Shown here: positions 26,271-36,584 of the stretch, piece by piece
How positions within the stretch are numbered: the first letter of the stretch is position 1
How the letters are laid out: the number at the start of each line of letters is the position of its first letter
Assembly (NCBI GenBank): GCA_028874905.1
Contig: JAPPGZ010000082.1
Coordinates: forward strand, 62,001-126,000
Direction: 5' to 3'
DNA length: 64,000 bases
Source of the DNA: Gemmatimonadota bacterium
Lineage (GTDB): Bacteria; Gemmatimonadota; Gemmatimonadetes; Longimicrobiales; Gaopeijiaceae
Translations under genes and position numbers: made by a program
The notes under the pieces: generated by a model
Told to the model about the DNA's origin: nothing
The model's input: only the letters and a program-made list of their open reading frames with translations
Databases searched by the model: none

Positions 26271-26378
26271 CGGAAAGTTGGAGTTGGCCGACCGGGGTCC
26301 CGAAACTGACCCTTCAGGGACCGGTGGTGTCGTGTTCCGAAGCCGTTTGGGGACCGTGAGTAAGGCGCGAGGGCAAGA

Positions 26379-26684
26379 ATGGCCGAGCGAGACGGGGATG
26401 ATGTACTTAGGGCGAAGTACAGGGACTATTGTTCCGCCCGGGTGGCCGACGCCGTCCTGTCTCTCGATCCGGAGGAGATCTATTCGCTGGCCGAAGCCGA
26501 GGCGCGATTGGCGAAGGGGGTAGCGCCGGCCTCCTACAACGACGCAATCCGCTACGCGACTGCCAGAATCCGGGAGCAACTCGAACTGCCCGAGTTCGAT
26601 GACTGGGCCCAGCAGTATCTGGAGCGCCCGGAGCGCTTCGATCCCTACCTGCTCGGGCTCTGGAAGAGCGAAGAAGAGGAGTAG
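26379..26684 (+). CDS. small conserved-looking hypothetical protein
   Basis: A 101-residue acidic, helical protein (MAERDGDDVLRAKYRDYCSA... ending WKSEEEE). It has one Cys and a repeated E/R pattern (LAEAEARLAKG, ATARIREQLELPEFDDWAQQYL). No signal or membrane segment. The composition suggests a small soluble helical bundle; I recognise no family. It ends four bases before the convergent infA stop. The 21-bp repeats lie upstream. Confidence 0.62.
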   Translation: MAERDGDDVLRAKYRDYCSARVADAVLSLDPEEIYSLAEAEARLAKGVAPASYNDAIRYATARIREQLELPEFDDWAQQYLERPERFDPYLLGLWKSEEEE

Positions 26685-26688
26685 GGTC

Positions 26689-26904
26689 CTACTTGTAGCG
26701 GTACGTGACCCTGCCTCGCGTCAGATCGTACGGCGACATCTCGACCTTGACGCGGTCACCGGCCAGAACCCGGATATAGAACTTCCGCATCTTTCCGGAC
26801 AGATACGCCAGAATCTCGTGACCGTTCTCCAGCTTTACCCGGAAATTCGCGTTGGGCAGGACCTCGGTTACGGTGCCCTCCATCTCGATTGCGTCGTTGG
26901 CCAA
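26689..26904 (-). CDS. infA: translation initiation factor IF-1
   Basis: A 71-residue OB-fold protein. The sequence [34 protein letters not shown] and [15 protein letters not shown] is diagnostic of IF-1, which binds the 30S A site. I start at the TTG at 26904: the residue aligns with the normal initiator Met, the length then matches the family, and GGGAGA lies a few bases upstream. An ATG at 26922 would add six residues and lacks a ribosome-binding site. It lies downstream of ssb on the same strand. Confidence 0.92.
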   Translation of the reverse strand: MANDAIEMEGTVTEVLPNANFRVKLENGHEILAYLSGKMRKFYIRVLAGDRVKVEMSPYDLTRGRVTYRYK

Positions 26905-26941
26905 GATCCTGTCTCCCGGCATAGATGCCGTATGTGCCCGG

Positions 26942-27373
26942 TTAGAAGGGCAAGTCGTCCTCGGGTTCGGTGATGGGTTGTCTGGGAGGCGTATTGTAGC
27001 CGACGCGCGCGGGAGGCTGCGCGTCCGTCCGTCCACCGGCACCCGCCCCGAGCATGATCATCTCGTTGACGATGATGTCGGTCCAATAGCGCGTGCCGCC
27101 CTGGTCGTCCTGAGTCTGGGAGTACTCGATTCGCCCCTCGACGTAGATCCGGTCGCCCTTCTTGACCCATTGCTCCACCACATCCACCAGTCGGCCGAAA
27201 AAGGTGAGACGGTGCCACTGGGTGCGCTCCTGCTGCTGCCCGGAGCGGTCAGCGAAGGACCGGCTGGTTGCCAGCGAAAGCTTGCCGACGCGCGTGCCCG
27301 AAGGCGTCGTGCGCACGTCGGGGTCACTCCCGGTGTTCCCGATCAATGTCACCTTGTTCAGAGAGCGCGCCAT
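26942..27373 (-). CDS. ssb: single-stranded DNA-binding protein
   Basis: A 143-residue protein with the OB-fold start [20 protein letters not shown], the strand [20 protein letters not shown], and [13 protein letters not shown] flexible Gly/Pro-rich linker leads to the acidic tip PEDDLPF, which recruits replication and repair partners. The ATG at 27373 follows GAGGAACC. Perfect tandem palindromic repeats lie 22-55 bp upstream of the start. infA follows downstream with 37 bp between. Confidence 0.95.
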   Translation of the reverse strand: MARSLNKVTLIGNTGSDPDVRTTPSGTRVGKLSLATSRSFADRSGQQQERTQWHRLTFFGRLVDVVEQWVKKGDRIYVEGRIEYSQTQDDQGGTRYWTDIIVNEMIMLGAGAGGRTDAQPPARVGYNTPPRQPITEPEDDLPF

Positions 27374-27394
27374 GGTTCCTCGTGAAGAAGCGGT

Positions 27395-27428
27395 TCCGGG
27401 CTTCCGGACAATCCGGGCTTCCGGACAA
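27395..27428. repeat. tandem 17-bp repeat containing palindromes, upstream of ssb
   Basis: 27395-27411 and 27412-27428 are two identical copies of TCCGGGCTTCCGGACAA. Within each, TCCGG and CCGGA are inverted around GCTT. Perfect head-to-tail copies directly upstream of ssb suggest a repeated operator (for example for a stress or SOS regulator) or a replication-slippage repeat. It does not match the usual LexA box. Confidence 0.7.
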
Positions 27429-27582
27429 GGAAGGTAAGTTGGGACAGCCGGTACCGCCACGCCCGCCGATCGATTGTGTCCCGTACCGACTTGGCGATGT
27501 CCCAACGAGACACATAGCTTCCCAGCGCGCGTGCCACGGCCTCCCCCGTGGCCGAAAACGAGCCCCACGGAGACCACTCCCG

Positions 27583-28368
27583 ATGAGCGAAAGCCAGTAC
27601 GTACGAACCGAAGTGTCCGGGTCCACCGCGACGGTGACCATCGACCGGCAGGCGAAGCTGAACGCGCTCAACCCCCAGGTCGTGGCCGAACTCGACGCGG
27701 CCTTCGGCCGATTGCGCGACGACCGGCATGTACGCGCCGTGATCCTGACTGGAGCGGGCGACAAGGCCTTCGTGGCCGGCGCGGATATCGGGGTGCTCGC
27801 CGAGATGGGGACCCTGACCGGGACGGAGGTGAGCCGTGCCGGCCAGGAGGTCCTTCGTCGGATCGAGCGCTTTCCGAGGCCCGTGATCGCCGCGGTCGGG
27901 GGCTACGCGCTGGGCGGCGGGTGCGAACTCGCCCTGGCCTGCCACCTCCGCGTCGCAAGCGAGCGGGCACGCTTCGGTTTGCCGGAGGTCGGGCTGGGGA
28001 TCATTCCCGGCTACGGTGGAACGGTGCGCCTTGCGCGCCTCGTGGGCCTGGGACGGGCGGTCGAGATGATCGTGACGGGCGATATGGTCGGGGCCGACAG
28101 GGCGGCGGAAACGGGGTTGGCGAATATGGTGGTGCCCCACGCCGAACTGATGGACCGGGCACGCGCGCTGGCGGCCCGGATCGCGAGGAACGCCCCGGTC
28201 GCCGTGGAGATGGCGCTGGCGTCGGCCTACGGTGCGGTCGAGAACACGATGGAGCACGCGCTGGAGTTCGAGGCGTCGCTGTTCGGCCTGCTGGCCTCCA
28301 CCGACGACATGAGAGAGGGGATGGCCGCGTTTCTGGAGAAGCGGAAGGCGAACTTCGGCGGATCATAG
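27583..28368 (+). CDS. enoyl-CoA hydratase/isomerase
   Basis: A 261-residue crotonase that hydrates 2-enoyl-CoA to 3-hydroxyacyl-CoA. The catalytic glutamates are E115 (GGGCELALAC) and E135 (FGLPEVGLGIIPGYGGT); the oxyanion-hole segment FVAGADI is present. The frame extends upstream to 27268, but the family similarity begins at MSESQYVRTEV, so I take the ATG at 27583. It complements the thiolase and 3-hydroxyacyl-CoA dehydrogenase elsewhere in the window, though it is not in the same transcript. It is divergent from ssb. Confidence 0.92.
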   Translation: MSESQYVRTEVSGSTATVTIDRQAKLNALNPQVVAELDAAFGRLRDDRHVRAVILTGAGDKAFVAGADIGVLAEMGTLTGTEVSRAGQEVLRRIERFPRPVIAAVGGYALGGGCELALACHLRVASERARFGLPEVGLGIIPGYGGTVRLARLVGLGRAVEMIVTGDMVGADRAAETGLANMVVPHAELMDRARALAARIARNAPVAVEMALASAYGAVENTMEHALEFEASLFGLLASTDDMREGMAAFLEKRKANFGGS

Positions 28369-28496
28369 AAGCGGACGCCGGGACGCGGTCTTGCGGGCCG
28401 TTGGCAGGGCCCGTCAAATGGCCGTCGGGAACAGGTCCGATTCTGTTATATTCATAGCATGTCCGGAGTTTCTCGCCACCGGTTCCAACCGCGTTC

Positions 28497-29654
28497 GTGG
28501 TCCTGAGTGAATTGGAGTTGCGCCACTTCCGCAACCTCGGAATCCAGGAGTTGCGCTTCCCCCCGGAGGGTGTTGCGGTAATCGGCGAGAACGCGCAGGG
28601 GAAGACCAATCTCCTGGAGGCGATCTACTACCTGGAGAGCTTCCGGTCCTTCCGTGGAGCAGGTGACGGGGAACTCACGGAATTCGCAAGGGATGTCTTT
28701 CACTTGAGAGGGTCCGTGAAGGGAGACAGGCCAGCCACGGTGGCGGCTGGATTCGACCGGAAGCGGAAGAAGAAGCGGGTATCCGTGGACGGAAACGACT
28801 CGATCCGGGTCTCCGAAGCGTTGGGGCGCCTCGGGGCGGTCGTCTTTTCACCGGCCGACGTGGATCTGGTGAATGGGGGTCCACGGCTGCGGCGGCGTTT
28901 CCTGGACATCCTCCTGTCGCTCAACCGCCGGGGATACGTCGGAGCGCTGTCGGGTTACAGGAAGGCGCTCGCGCAACGGAACGCGGCTCTCAAGGCGGAC
29001 GCCGGCGCCATGGCGGTGCGTGCATGGGACGGGCTGCTGGTCAAAAGCGGAGCGCGCGTGACGCGGGTGCGCGGCGAATGGGTCGCGGACCGGGCCGGAA
29101 CGTTCACCCGGTACTGTTCGACCATCTCGGGCAACGACCCGGTGGCCATGGCCTACCGGCCCGATGTGTCCTGGCGTGGAAGTGGTGACGGGGATCATGA
29201 AGGCGCTGGGGACAGGGACGCGTCCATGCCCGACGAGAACACGATCCGTGAACTGTTCCATGCCCGGCTGGAGGAAAGCTGGGGCACGGACCTGCGTCGC
29301 GGCGTCACTACGCGCGGGCCGCACCGCGACGACCTGCGTTTCACCATCGCCTCGAAGCGGAGGACCCTGCCCGTCCGGACTTTCGGATCGGGTGGACAAC
29401 GCCGCACGGCCGCGCTGGCGCTACGCCTTACCGAGGCGGCTACGATCCGGAGACAACGCGGGGTCGACCCGATCCTCCTTCTGGACGACGCGTTCGCGGA
29501 GCTGGACGACCGCCGATCCGAGCGGGTCATGACCCTCCTGCAGGAGGAATGCACAGGCCAGGTGATCCTGACGGCACCGAAGGAGTCGGATGTGCGGCTG
29601 AGGGGACCCTCGCTGGCGCGGTGGAATATCCGCGAAGGGATGATCGAGGCGTGA
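28497..29654 (+). CDS. recF: DNA replication and repair protein RecF
   Basis: A 385-residue SMC-like ATPase that helps load RecA at gaps. LELRHFRNLG is followed by Walker A GENAQGKTN (residues 30-38). The signature-like GSGGQRRTAALALRL comes before Walker B DPILLLDDAFAELD. The start at the GTG at 28497 gives the normal N-terminus (VLSELELRHF). Its stop overlaps the GTG start of dciA, and gyrB follows: the conserved recF-dciA-gyrB order. Confidence 0.93.
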   Translation: MVLSELELRHFRNLGIQELRFPPEGVAVIGENAQGKTNLLEAIYYLESFRSFRGAGDGELTEFARDVFHLRGSVKGDRPATVAAGFDRKRKKKRVSVDGNDSIRVSEALGRLGAVVFSPADVDLVNGGPRLRRRFLDILLSLNRRGYVGALSGYRKALAQRNAALKADAGAMAVRAWDGLLVKSGARVTRVRGEWVADRAGTFTRYCSTISGNDPVAMAYRPDVSWRGSGDGDHEGAGDRDASMPDENTIRELFHARLEESWGTDLRRGVTTRGPHRDDLRFTIASKRRTLPVRTFGSGGQRRTAALALRLTEAATIRRQRGVDPILLLDDAFAELDDRRSERVMTLLQEECTGQVILTAPKESDVRLRGPSLARWNIREGMIEA

Positions 29655-29983
29655 GCGCGGTGGCAGGGAGCGGGGCGCGCGGGGCCGCGTTCAAGGCGGT
29701 GGGCGAGGTGCTGGAGAGTTACCTGGCCGAGTCGGGCCTTGGAGAGTCGCTGGCACGCCTCGGGGCGTTGGACGACTGGGCCGAGACGGTGGGGGACAGG
29801 GTGAGCGGAGTGACCAGGCCGGTGGAAGTGCGTGGTGACACACTGGTGGTAGAGGTGCTTTCGAGCGCGTGGCTCACTGAGCTTTCGATGATGAAGGGGA
29901 TGATTCTTGAACGGCTGAATGCGGGCCGCGCGGATGCGCCCATTGGCGATATCCGCTTCCGGCTCGCGGGAAGAGTCGAGTGA
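29651..29983 (+). CDS. dciA: DciA (DUF721) helicase-loading protein
   Basis: A 110-residue protein whose GTG start overlaps the recF stop (GTGA). The conserved DUF721 features are present: an N-terminal helix (AVGEVLESYLAESG), the W in DDWAETVGD, and the strand DTLVVEVLSSAWLTELS. DciA loads the replicative helicase DnaB in bacteria lacking DnaC. A longer upstream frame lies inside recF. Its position between recF and gyrB is typical of many phyla. Confidence 0.88.
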   Translation: MSAVAGSGARGAAFKAVGEVLESYLAESGLGESLARLGALDDWAETVGDRVSGVTRPVEVRGDTLVVEVLSSAWLTELSMMKGMILERLNAGRADAPIGDIRFRLAGRVE

Positions 29984-30000
29984 ATCGACGAGCCATTTGA

Positions 30001-31947
<1,947 letters not shown>

Positions 31948-32028
31948 GTAAGTTGTCTCCCCGGCCTTTGACGCTTATTGAGAGACGGAAGGAGGAGATG
32001 CCCCACGAATCCATCCATTGACCGTACC

Positions 32029-32054
32029 TGGAGCGGCAGCTCCACCACCTTTTT
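32029..32054 (+). terminator. possible intrinsic terminator after gyrB
   Basis: TGGAGC (32029-32034) and GCTCCA (32039-32044) form a stem around GGCA, and a run of five T follows five bases later. It lies between gyrB and susC. The gap between stem and T-run makes this uncertain. Confidence 0.42.
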
Positions 32055-32116
32055 GGAGGCGCCGGAAAGCGAGGCGCATCCAGCAAACTCGAGTCACCAA
32101 GACAAGGAAGGGAACC

Positions 32117-35074
32117 ATGCAACTCAGTCGACTTGCAAGCAGTGTCGCGGGGAGCCTGCTGGCGCTGCTGGCGCTTGCGGCCGCTACCGCGTCTCCTGCC
32201 CTGGCCCAGACGGGGGTCGTGCAGGGGCAGGTTGTGGACGCGGCCTCGATGCGTCCGCTCTCAAACGTGCAGATCCTGGTCGCCGGGACGGGGATCGGAC
32301 AGCTCACCAACTCGTCGGGACGCTACGTGCTCCTCAACGTGCCCGCCGGCGAGCACACGGTGCAGGCCACCCTGATCGGATACGACGAAGCGACGCAAAC
32401 GGTCACGGTCACGGCCGGCCAGACGGCCACCGCCGACATCCAGATGTCCTCGACCGCGATCTCGCTCAACGAAATCGTCGTCACGGGGGTGGGAGCCGAA
32501 ACGACGCGCCGCGCGCTGGGCACCTCGGTCGAAGTACTCGCGGCGGAAGACTTCGAACTGGCGCCGGTACAGTCGGTCGACCAGCTCCTTCAGGGCCGGG
32601 TCGCGGGCGCCACGGTGAACGCCACGTCGGCGCAGCCGGGAACCGGATCCCTGATCAACTTCCGCGGCGTCTCATCGGTGTTCGGCGCCCAGACCCCGGT
32701 CATCTACGTCGATGGCGTGCGTGTCGACAACGACCAGTCGACGGCGGCGGGCACGGGCGGCGAGCAGTCGTCGGCGCTCGCGGACATTCTCGTCAGCGAC
32801 ATCGAGCGCATCGAGGTCACGAAGGGCGGGGCGGCATCGACGCTCTTCGGATCGGACGCGGCCACGGGCGTGATCCAGATCTTCACCAAGAAGGGAACCC
32901 CGGGGGCGCCGAGGATCACCGCGCGCGTCGAGCGGGGAATCGAGATGCCCGAGCTCAAGTACATCTTCGACATGGGCGTGATCTTCCCCGAGCGCGTGGA
33001 ATCCGGCGAGATCACCGAGCGGTTCATGCGGGATCTCTACTTCAAGAACGGCCAGACCCAGAACTATTACGTGGGTGTTTCCGGGGGGACTGCGGACGTC
33101 ACCTACAGCGTCAGCGGTCGTCTGGAGGACCTTACCGGCACACAGCCCAGGGACGCCAGCACGAACTACAACATCCGCGGTGGCCTGCAGGCGTCGCTCA
33201 GCGAAGACTTCACCCTGGAATTCTCGGGGAACTACGTCCGCCACAACTTCGAGCGGCTCTACAACGGGGCTGCCATCGCGGATCCGCTCACCACCTTCGA
33301 GGTCGGCGACGCGCTCTTCTTCTCGGGTGCTTCGACGCTGCTCGAAGCCCTGGACATCTTCCTGCTGCCCCAGATCGACGAGTCGGTCAACCGGTTCATC
33401 TTCTCGGCGGGCGCCCGCTGGAACATCATGGACGACCTGTCCTTCAGGATGACGCTGGGCACCGACAACCGGAACAACCAGCAGCGCACCTATCAGCCCA
33501 TCGGCTTCACACCGGGAGAGCCTACGGGCAATCTCCGGAGGTACGACAGGAACTTCACCTCGGTGTCGCTGGACGGTGGCTTGACCTACGCCTGGGAGAG
33601 CACCGGCGGAACGGTCGGATCGTCGACAACTGTGGGCGTGCAGGGATTCCGCGAAGAAGAGAGCGTGATTTGGGGCAACGGGCGTACCTTTGCTCTCCCC
33701 GGCACCTTCAACTTCGGCTCTGCGGCGGTTATCACGGCGGCAGAGGGGAACGTCGAGGTCTTCAACGGTGGCTTCTACCTCGACGAGCAGGTCAGCCTCT
33801 GGGACAAGCTGTACCTGGGCGGAGGCTTCCGGATCGACGCGGGTTCCAGCTTCGGCGACAACATCGACACGGAGTTGTACCCGAAGGCCACCGGGTCGTA
33901 CATCCTTTCCGAGGATGTCGGACTGCCCCTCGTGGACGAACTCAAGGTTCGCGCCGCCTACGGGCAGACCGGGAAGTTCCCCGGTGCCTTCCTGAAGGAC
34001 CGGACCTTCTCGGCCACCTCCTTCCGCGGCGAATCGGCGCCCAGGTTCTCCAACCCCGGCAACGAGGACCTGCGCCCGGAGAAGACGTCCACGATCGAGG
34101 GCGGAATCGACGCGGCGCTGTGGAACAACCGCGTCGGCCTGGACCTCACCCTGTACGAGGCCCGCACGACCGATGCGCTCTTCGATGTGCCGCGCCAGCC
34201 CGTGACCGGTCAGGGCATCCAGCAGGAAAACGTGGGAGAGATCCTGAACCGCGGCGTGGAAGTAGCGCTGAACCTGCAGCTGCTCAACACCCAGTCCCTG
34301 GCGTGGAGCATCGGCGGGACCTTCAACTACAACGACAACGAAGTGACGGACATGGGAGGGGTTCCGGAATTCAGCGCGGAGGGTTCGCAGAAGCGTGTGA
34401 CCGGCTGCTGGACGCAGAGCGATCCGAACGACGAGAGCACGTGCCGCGGCGGCCCGGTGGGAGCCTGGTATCTGACGATGCCGGTGGACACGAACGGTGA
34501 CGGACTTCCCGACGGCTCGGAGCGCGCCTTAACGGGGACGTTCCCGGTGCCCGACAAGAGTGGCAGCGCCAACACCACGATTTCGATCGGCAACGACCTT
34601 ACCATCAGCGCCCTGGCGGACTGGGCCGGTGGGCACGACGTGTTCGACTACGGGTCGGTATGGGCGACCTTCAACGGCATCTATCGTCGCGAGCGGATTC
34701 GGTGCGGCATGGAAGAAGGCGCCGCGGAGGGATGTGCCTACGCATTCCCGACGCAGTACCGCGCCGACGGCACGGTGCGCGGGAAGTACAGCCAAAGCGC
34801 AGCACGTACCGGATTCCTCTACGACGGTGACTACTTCAAGCTCAGAGAGGTCTCGCTGCGGTACCTTCTGCCGGAAGACTGGGCCGGCACCGTCGGGGCC
34901 GGACGCGCGACGGTCTACGCCAACGGTCGCAACCTCTGGATCTGGTCCAGGAACCAGATGATCGACGGGGAGCTGAACGGCCTGAGCGGCGGTGGATTGC
35001 GGTTGGGAAGCGAGAGCAGCATCACCCTTTCCCCGAACCGGACCTTCAGGTTCGGTGTCGAGGTCGTGTTCTAG
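32117..35074 (+). CDS. SusC/RagA-family TonB-linked outer-membrane protein, copy 1
   Basis: A 985-residue outer-membrane transporter. The ATG at 32117 follows AAGGAAGGG. A signal peptide ends at SPALAQ. Then come a carboxypeptidase-regulatory-like domain (GVVQGQVVDAASMRPL...NEIVVTG), a plug domain (GRVAGATVNATSAQPGTG, INFRGVSS, VIYVDGVRVDN, GGAASTLFGSDAATGVIQIFTKKG) and a long beta-barrel ending in Phe (FRFGVEVVF). The protein should import a large substrate using TonB energy together with the SusD-like protein encoded next. The nearest relative in the window is the second copy at 36585. Confidence 0.93.
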   Translation: MQLSRLASSVAGSLLALLALAAATASPALAQTGVVQGQVVDAASMRPLSNVQILVAGTGIGQLTNSSGRYVLLNVPAGEHTVQATLIGYDEATQTVTVTAGQTATADIQMSSTAISLNEIVVTGVGAETTRRALGTSVEVLAAEDFELAPVQSVDQLLQGRVAGATVNATSAQPGTGSLINFRGVSSVFGAQTPVIYVDGVRVDNDQSTAAGTGGEQSSALADILVSDIERIEVTKGGAASTLFGSDAATGVIQIFTKKGTPGAPRITARVERGIEMPELKYIFDMGVIFPERVESGEITERFMRDLYFKNGQTQNYYVGVSGGTADVTYSVSGRLEDLTGTQPRDASTNYNIRGGLQASLSEDFTLEFSGNYVRHNFERLYNGAAIADPLTTFEVGDALFFSGASTLLEALDIFLLPQIDESVNRFIFSAGARWNIMDDLSFRMTLGTDNRNNQQRTYQPIGFTPGEPTGNLRRYDRNFTSVSLDGGLTYAWESTGGTVGSSTTVGVQGFREEESVIWGNGRTFALPGTFNFGSAAVITAAEGNVEVFNGGFYLDEQVSLWDKLYLGGGFRIDAGSSFGDNIDTELYPKATGSYILSEDVGLPLVDELKVRAAYGQTGKFPGAFLKDRTFSATSFRGESAPRFSNPGNEDLRPEKTSTIEGGIDAALWNNRVGLDLTLYEARTTDALFDVPRQPVTGQGIQQENVGEILNRGVEVALNLQLLNTQSLAWSIGGTFNYNDNEVTDMGGVPEFSAEGSQKRVTGCWTQSDPNDESTCRGGPVGAWYLTMPVDTNGDGLPDGSERALTGTFPVPDKSGSANTTISIGNDLTISALADWAGGHDVFDYGSVWATFNGIYRRERIRCGMEEGAAEGCAYAFPTQYRADGTVRGKYSQSAARTGFLYDGDYFKLREVSLRYLLPEDWAGTVGAGRATVYANGRNLWIWSRNQMIDGELNGLSGGGLRLGSESSITLSPNRTFRFGVEVVF

Positions 35075-35101
35075 ACCGCTGTGACTAAGGAGACCAGACA
35101 A

Positions 35102-36577
35102 ATGAAGAAGCAGAACATGTCGATCTTCGGAACGGGCGGTCGCTCCGTTGCCGTGGCGCTCCTCGCCGTTCTGGCGGTTGCCGCCTGTGACGCCATCGAT
35201 CCGACCCAGGTAAACAACCCCACAACCACCGACGATGACCTGGCCGAGGCCACCAATCCCACGGAAGCGCTGCTGCCCGGATTGAGGGCGCAGTTTGCGC
35301 GGATGATCAACGCGTACGTGGTCGCGGCAGAGGTCATCAGCGACAACTACTCCATCCATGGCACGGGGATCATCGTGGACATGGACGAACCTCATGAAGT
35401 CACGTCGGATCTGGTGAATTCGACCGGAACCAGCGCCAGCGGCGTCTACTGGAACGTACAGGAGTTGCGGGCGCTGGCGGACTTCGTCATCAACGACATC
35501 GCGCCCAACGATCCCGGGGCACCGCCCGCCCTTGTCGCGGAGGCGCACTACTACCGGGGCATGGCCTTTCTGACCATGGGCGAAGTCTTTTCCAATGTGC
35601 CCCACGAGGAAGATGGCATGCCACAGCCATCCGAGACAGCCCTGACCAGGGCGATCAGCGACCTGCAGGCGGGAACCGGCTTCGGGCCACAGGCCAACGC
35701 GGCGCTGGCGAGGGCACATCGGCTTCTGGGCGACGCGGGCTCGGCCGCATCGGCGGCGAACGCGGTTCTGGGGGCGTCTGCCGATTTCCTCTTCGCGCCC
35801 TCGTACGACGAGCAGTTCCTCGGCAATACGCCGGTGGCCTTCCTCGTGCTGCGCGCCCTTCAGGAGATGCAGCCGCTCCCGAGGTTGGACTTCCTCGATC
35901 CCAAGTACACGGAGCGCGATTCGCCGATCCCGATCGCCAAGGCCGAGGAGATGCACCTGATCCTCGCAGAGGCAGCGCTGGCGTCGGGCAACGTAGGCGA
36001 GGCGCGGAGTCATCTGGCAAGCGCCGTCACCGTGGCCAAGAGCCGGGGCATGGTGTCCTTCGACGACATCGACGAGCGGCGGAATGCGGACCTCAGCCTG
36101 CGCCCGCGGAGTGAGGAGATACTGATCAGATCCGACGCGGATAGTCCCTACAGGGCCGGGCTTGTGCTGAATCGTCCGAGCGACGGGCTGGAGATTCCGT
36201 ACATCTCGGGCACCTCGCTGAGTGCCGACAGCATTGCCGGCCTGGGCGGCGAAAACGAGGTGTGGCACGCGTTGTGGCTCGCCCGGCAGGAGATCCTCCT
36301 CCTGGAGGGCCGCCGCCTCGCGGATCTGGGGATCAAGCTCCCGATGATGCTCCGCGAGATCGACCAGAACGACAACATCGCCGAGGGAGATCCGGGAACC
36401 CTGCCGATCGTGCCCGGGTACATCCCGCAGAATCCGCGATACGCGATGGACATTTACACCCCGCTTGACCTCTATGACGGCGTGGATCCGGGTGCGCCCC
36501 TGGTCAAGAGCGAGGTGACGATGCATGTGGACATGAACAAGGTGCTGGTGGCGAACAACGCGTCGCCGTTCAACTAG
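35102..36577 (+). CDS. RagB/SusD-family outer-membrane lipoprotein
   Basis: A 491-residue surface lipoprotein that caps a SusC channel. The ATG at 35102 follows AAGGAGA. The lipobox is V26-A27-A28-C29 after a hydrophobic signal. TPR-like helices are visible (AEAHYYRGMAFLTMGEVFSNVP, ALARAHRLLGDAGSAASAANAVLG, EEMHLILAEAALASGNVGEARSHL), as is the C-terminal LWLARQEILLLEGRRLADLGIK typical of SusD proteins. It lies between two SusC genes, 27 bp after the first and 7 bp before the second. No substrate can be assigned. Confidence 0.88.
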   Translation: MKKQNMSIFGTGGRSVAVALLAVLAVAACDAIDPTQVNNPTTTDDDLAEATNPTEALLPGLRAQFARMINAYVVAAEVISDNYSIHGTGIIVDMDEPHEVTSDLVNSTGTSASGVYWNVQELRALADFVINDIAPNDPGAPPALVAEAHYYRGMAFLTMGEVFSNVPHEEDGMPQPSETALTRAISDLQAGTGFGPQANAALARAHRLLGDAGSAASAANAVLGASADFLFAPSYDEQFLGNTPVAFLVLRALQEMQPLPRLDFLDPKYTERDSPIPIAKAEEMHLILAEAALASGNVGEARSHLASAVTVAKSRGMVSFDDIDERRNADLSLRPRSEEILIRSDADSPYRAGLVLNRPSDGLEIPYISGTSLSADSIAGLGGENEVWHALWLARQEILLLEGRRLADLGIKLPMMLREIDQNDNIAEGDPGTLPIVPGYIPQNPRYAMDIYTPLDLYDGVDPGAPLVKSEVTMHVDMNKVLVANNASPFN

Positions 36578-36584
36578 GGCTGGA

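Noticed and set aside
32029-32116. Possible riboswitch upstream of susC
   Set aside because: Only one simple stem with a T-run is present; this fits a terminator better than an aptamer.
31978-34500. 840-residue open frame on the plus strand
   Set aside because: It overlaps susC copy 1 in another frame with Arg/Gly-rich, motif-free sequence.
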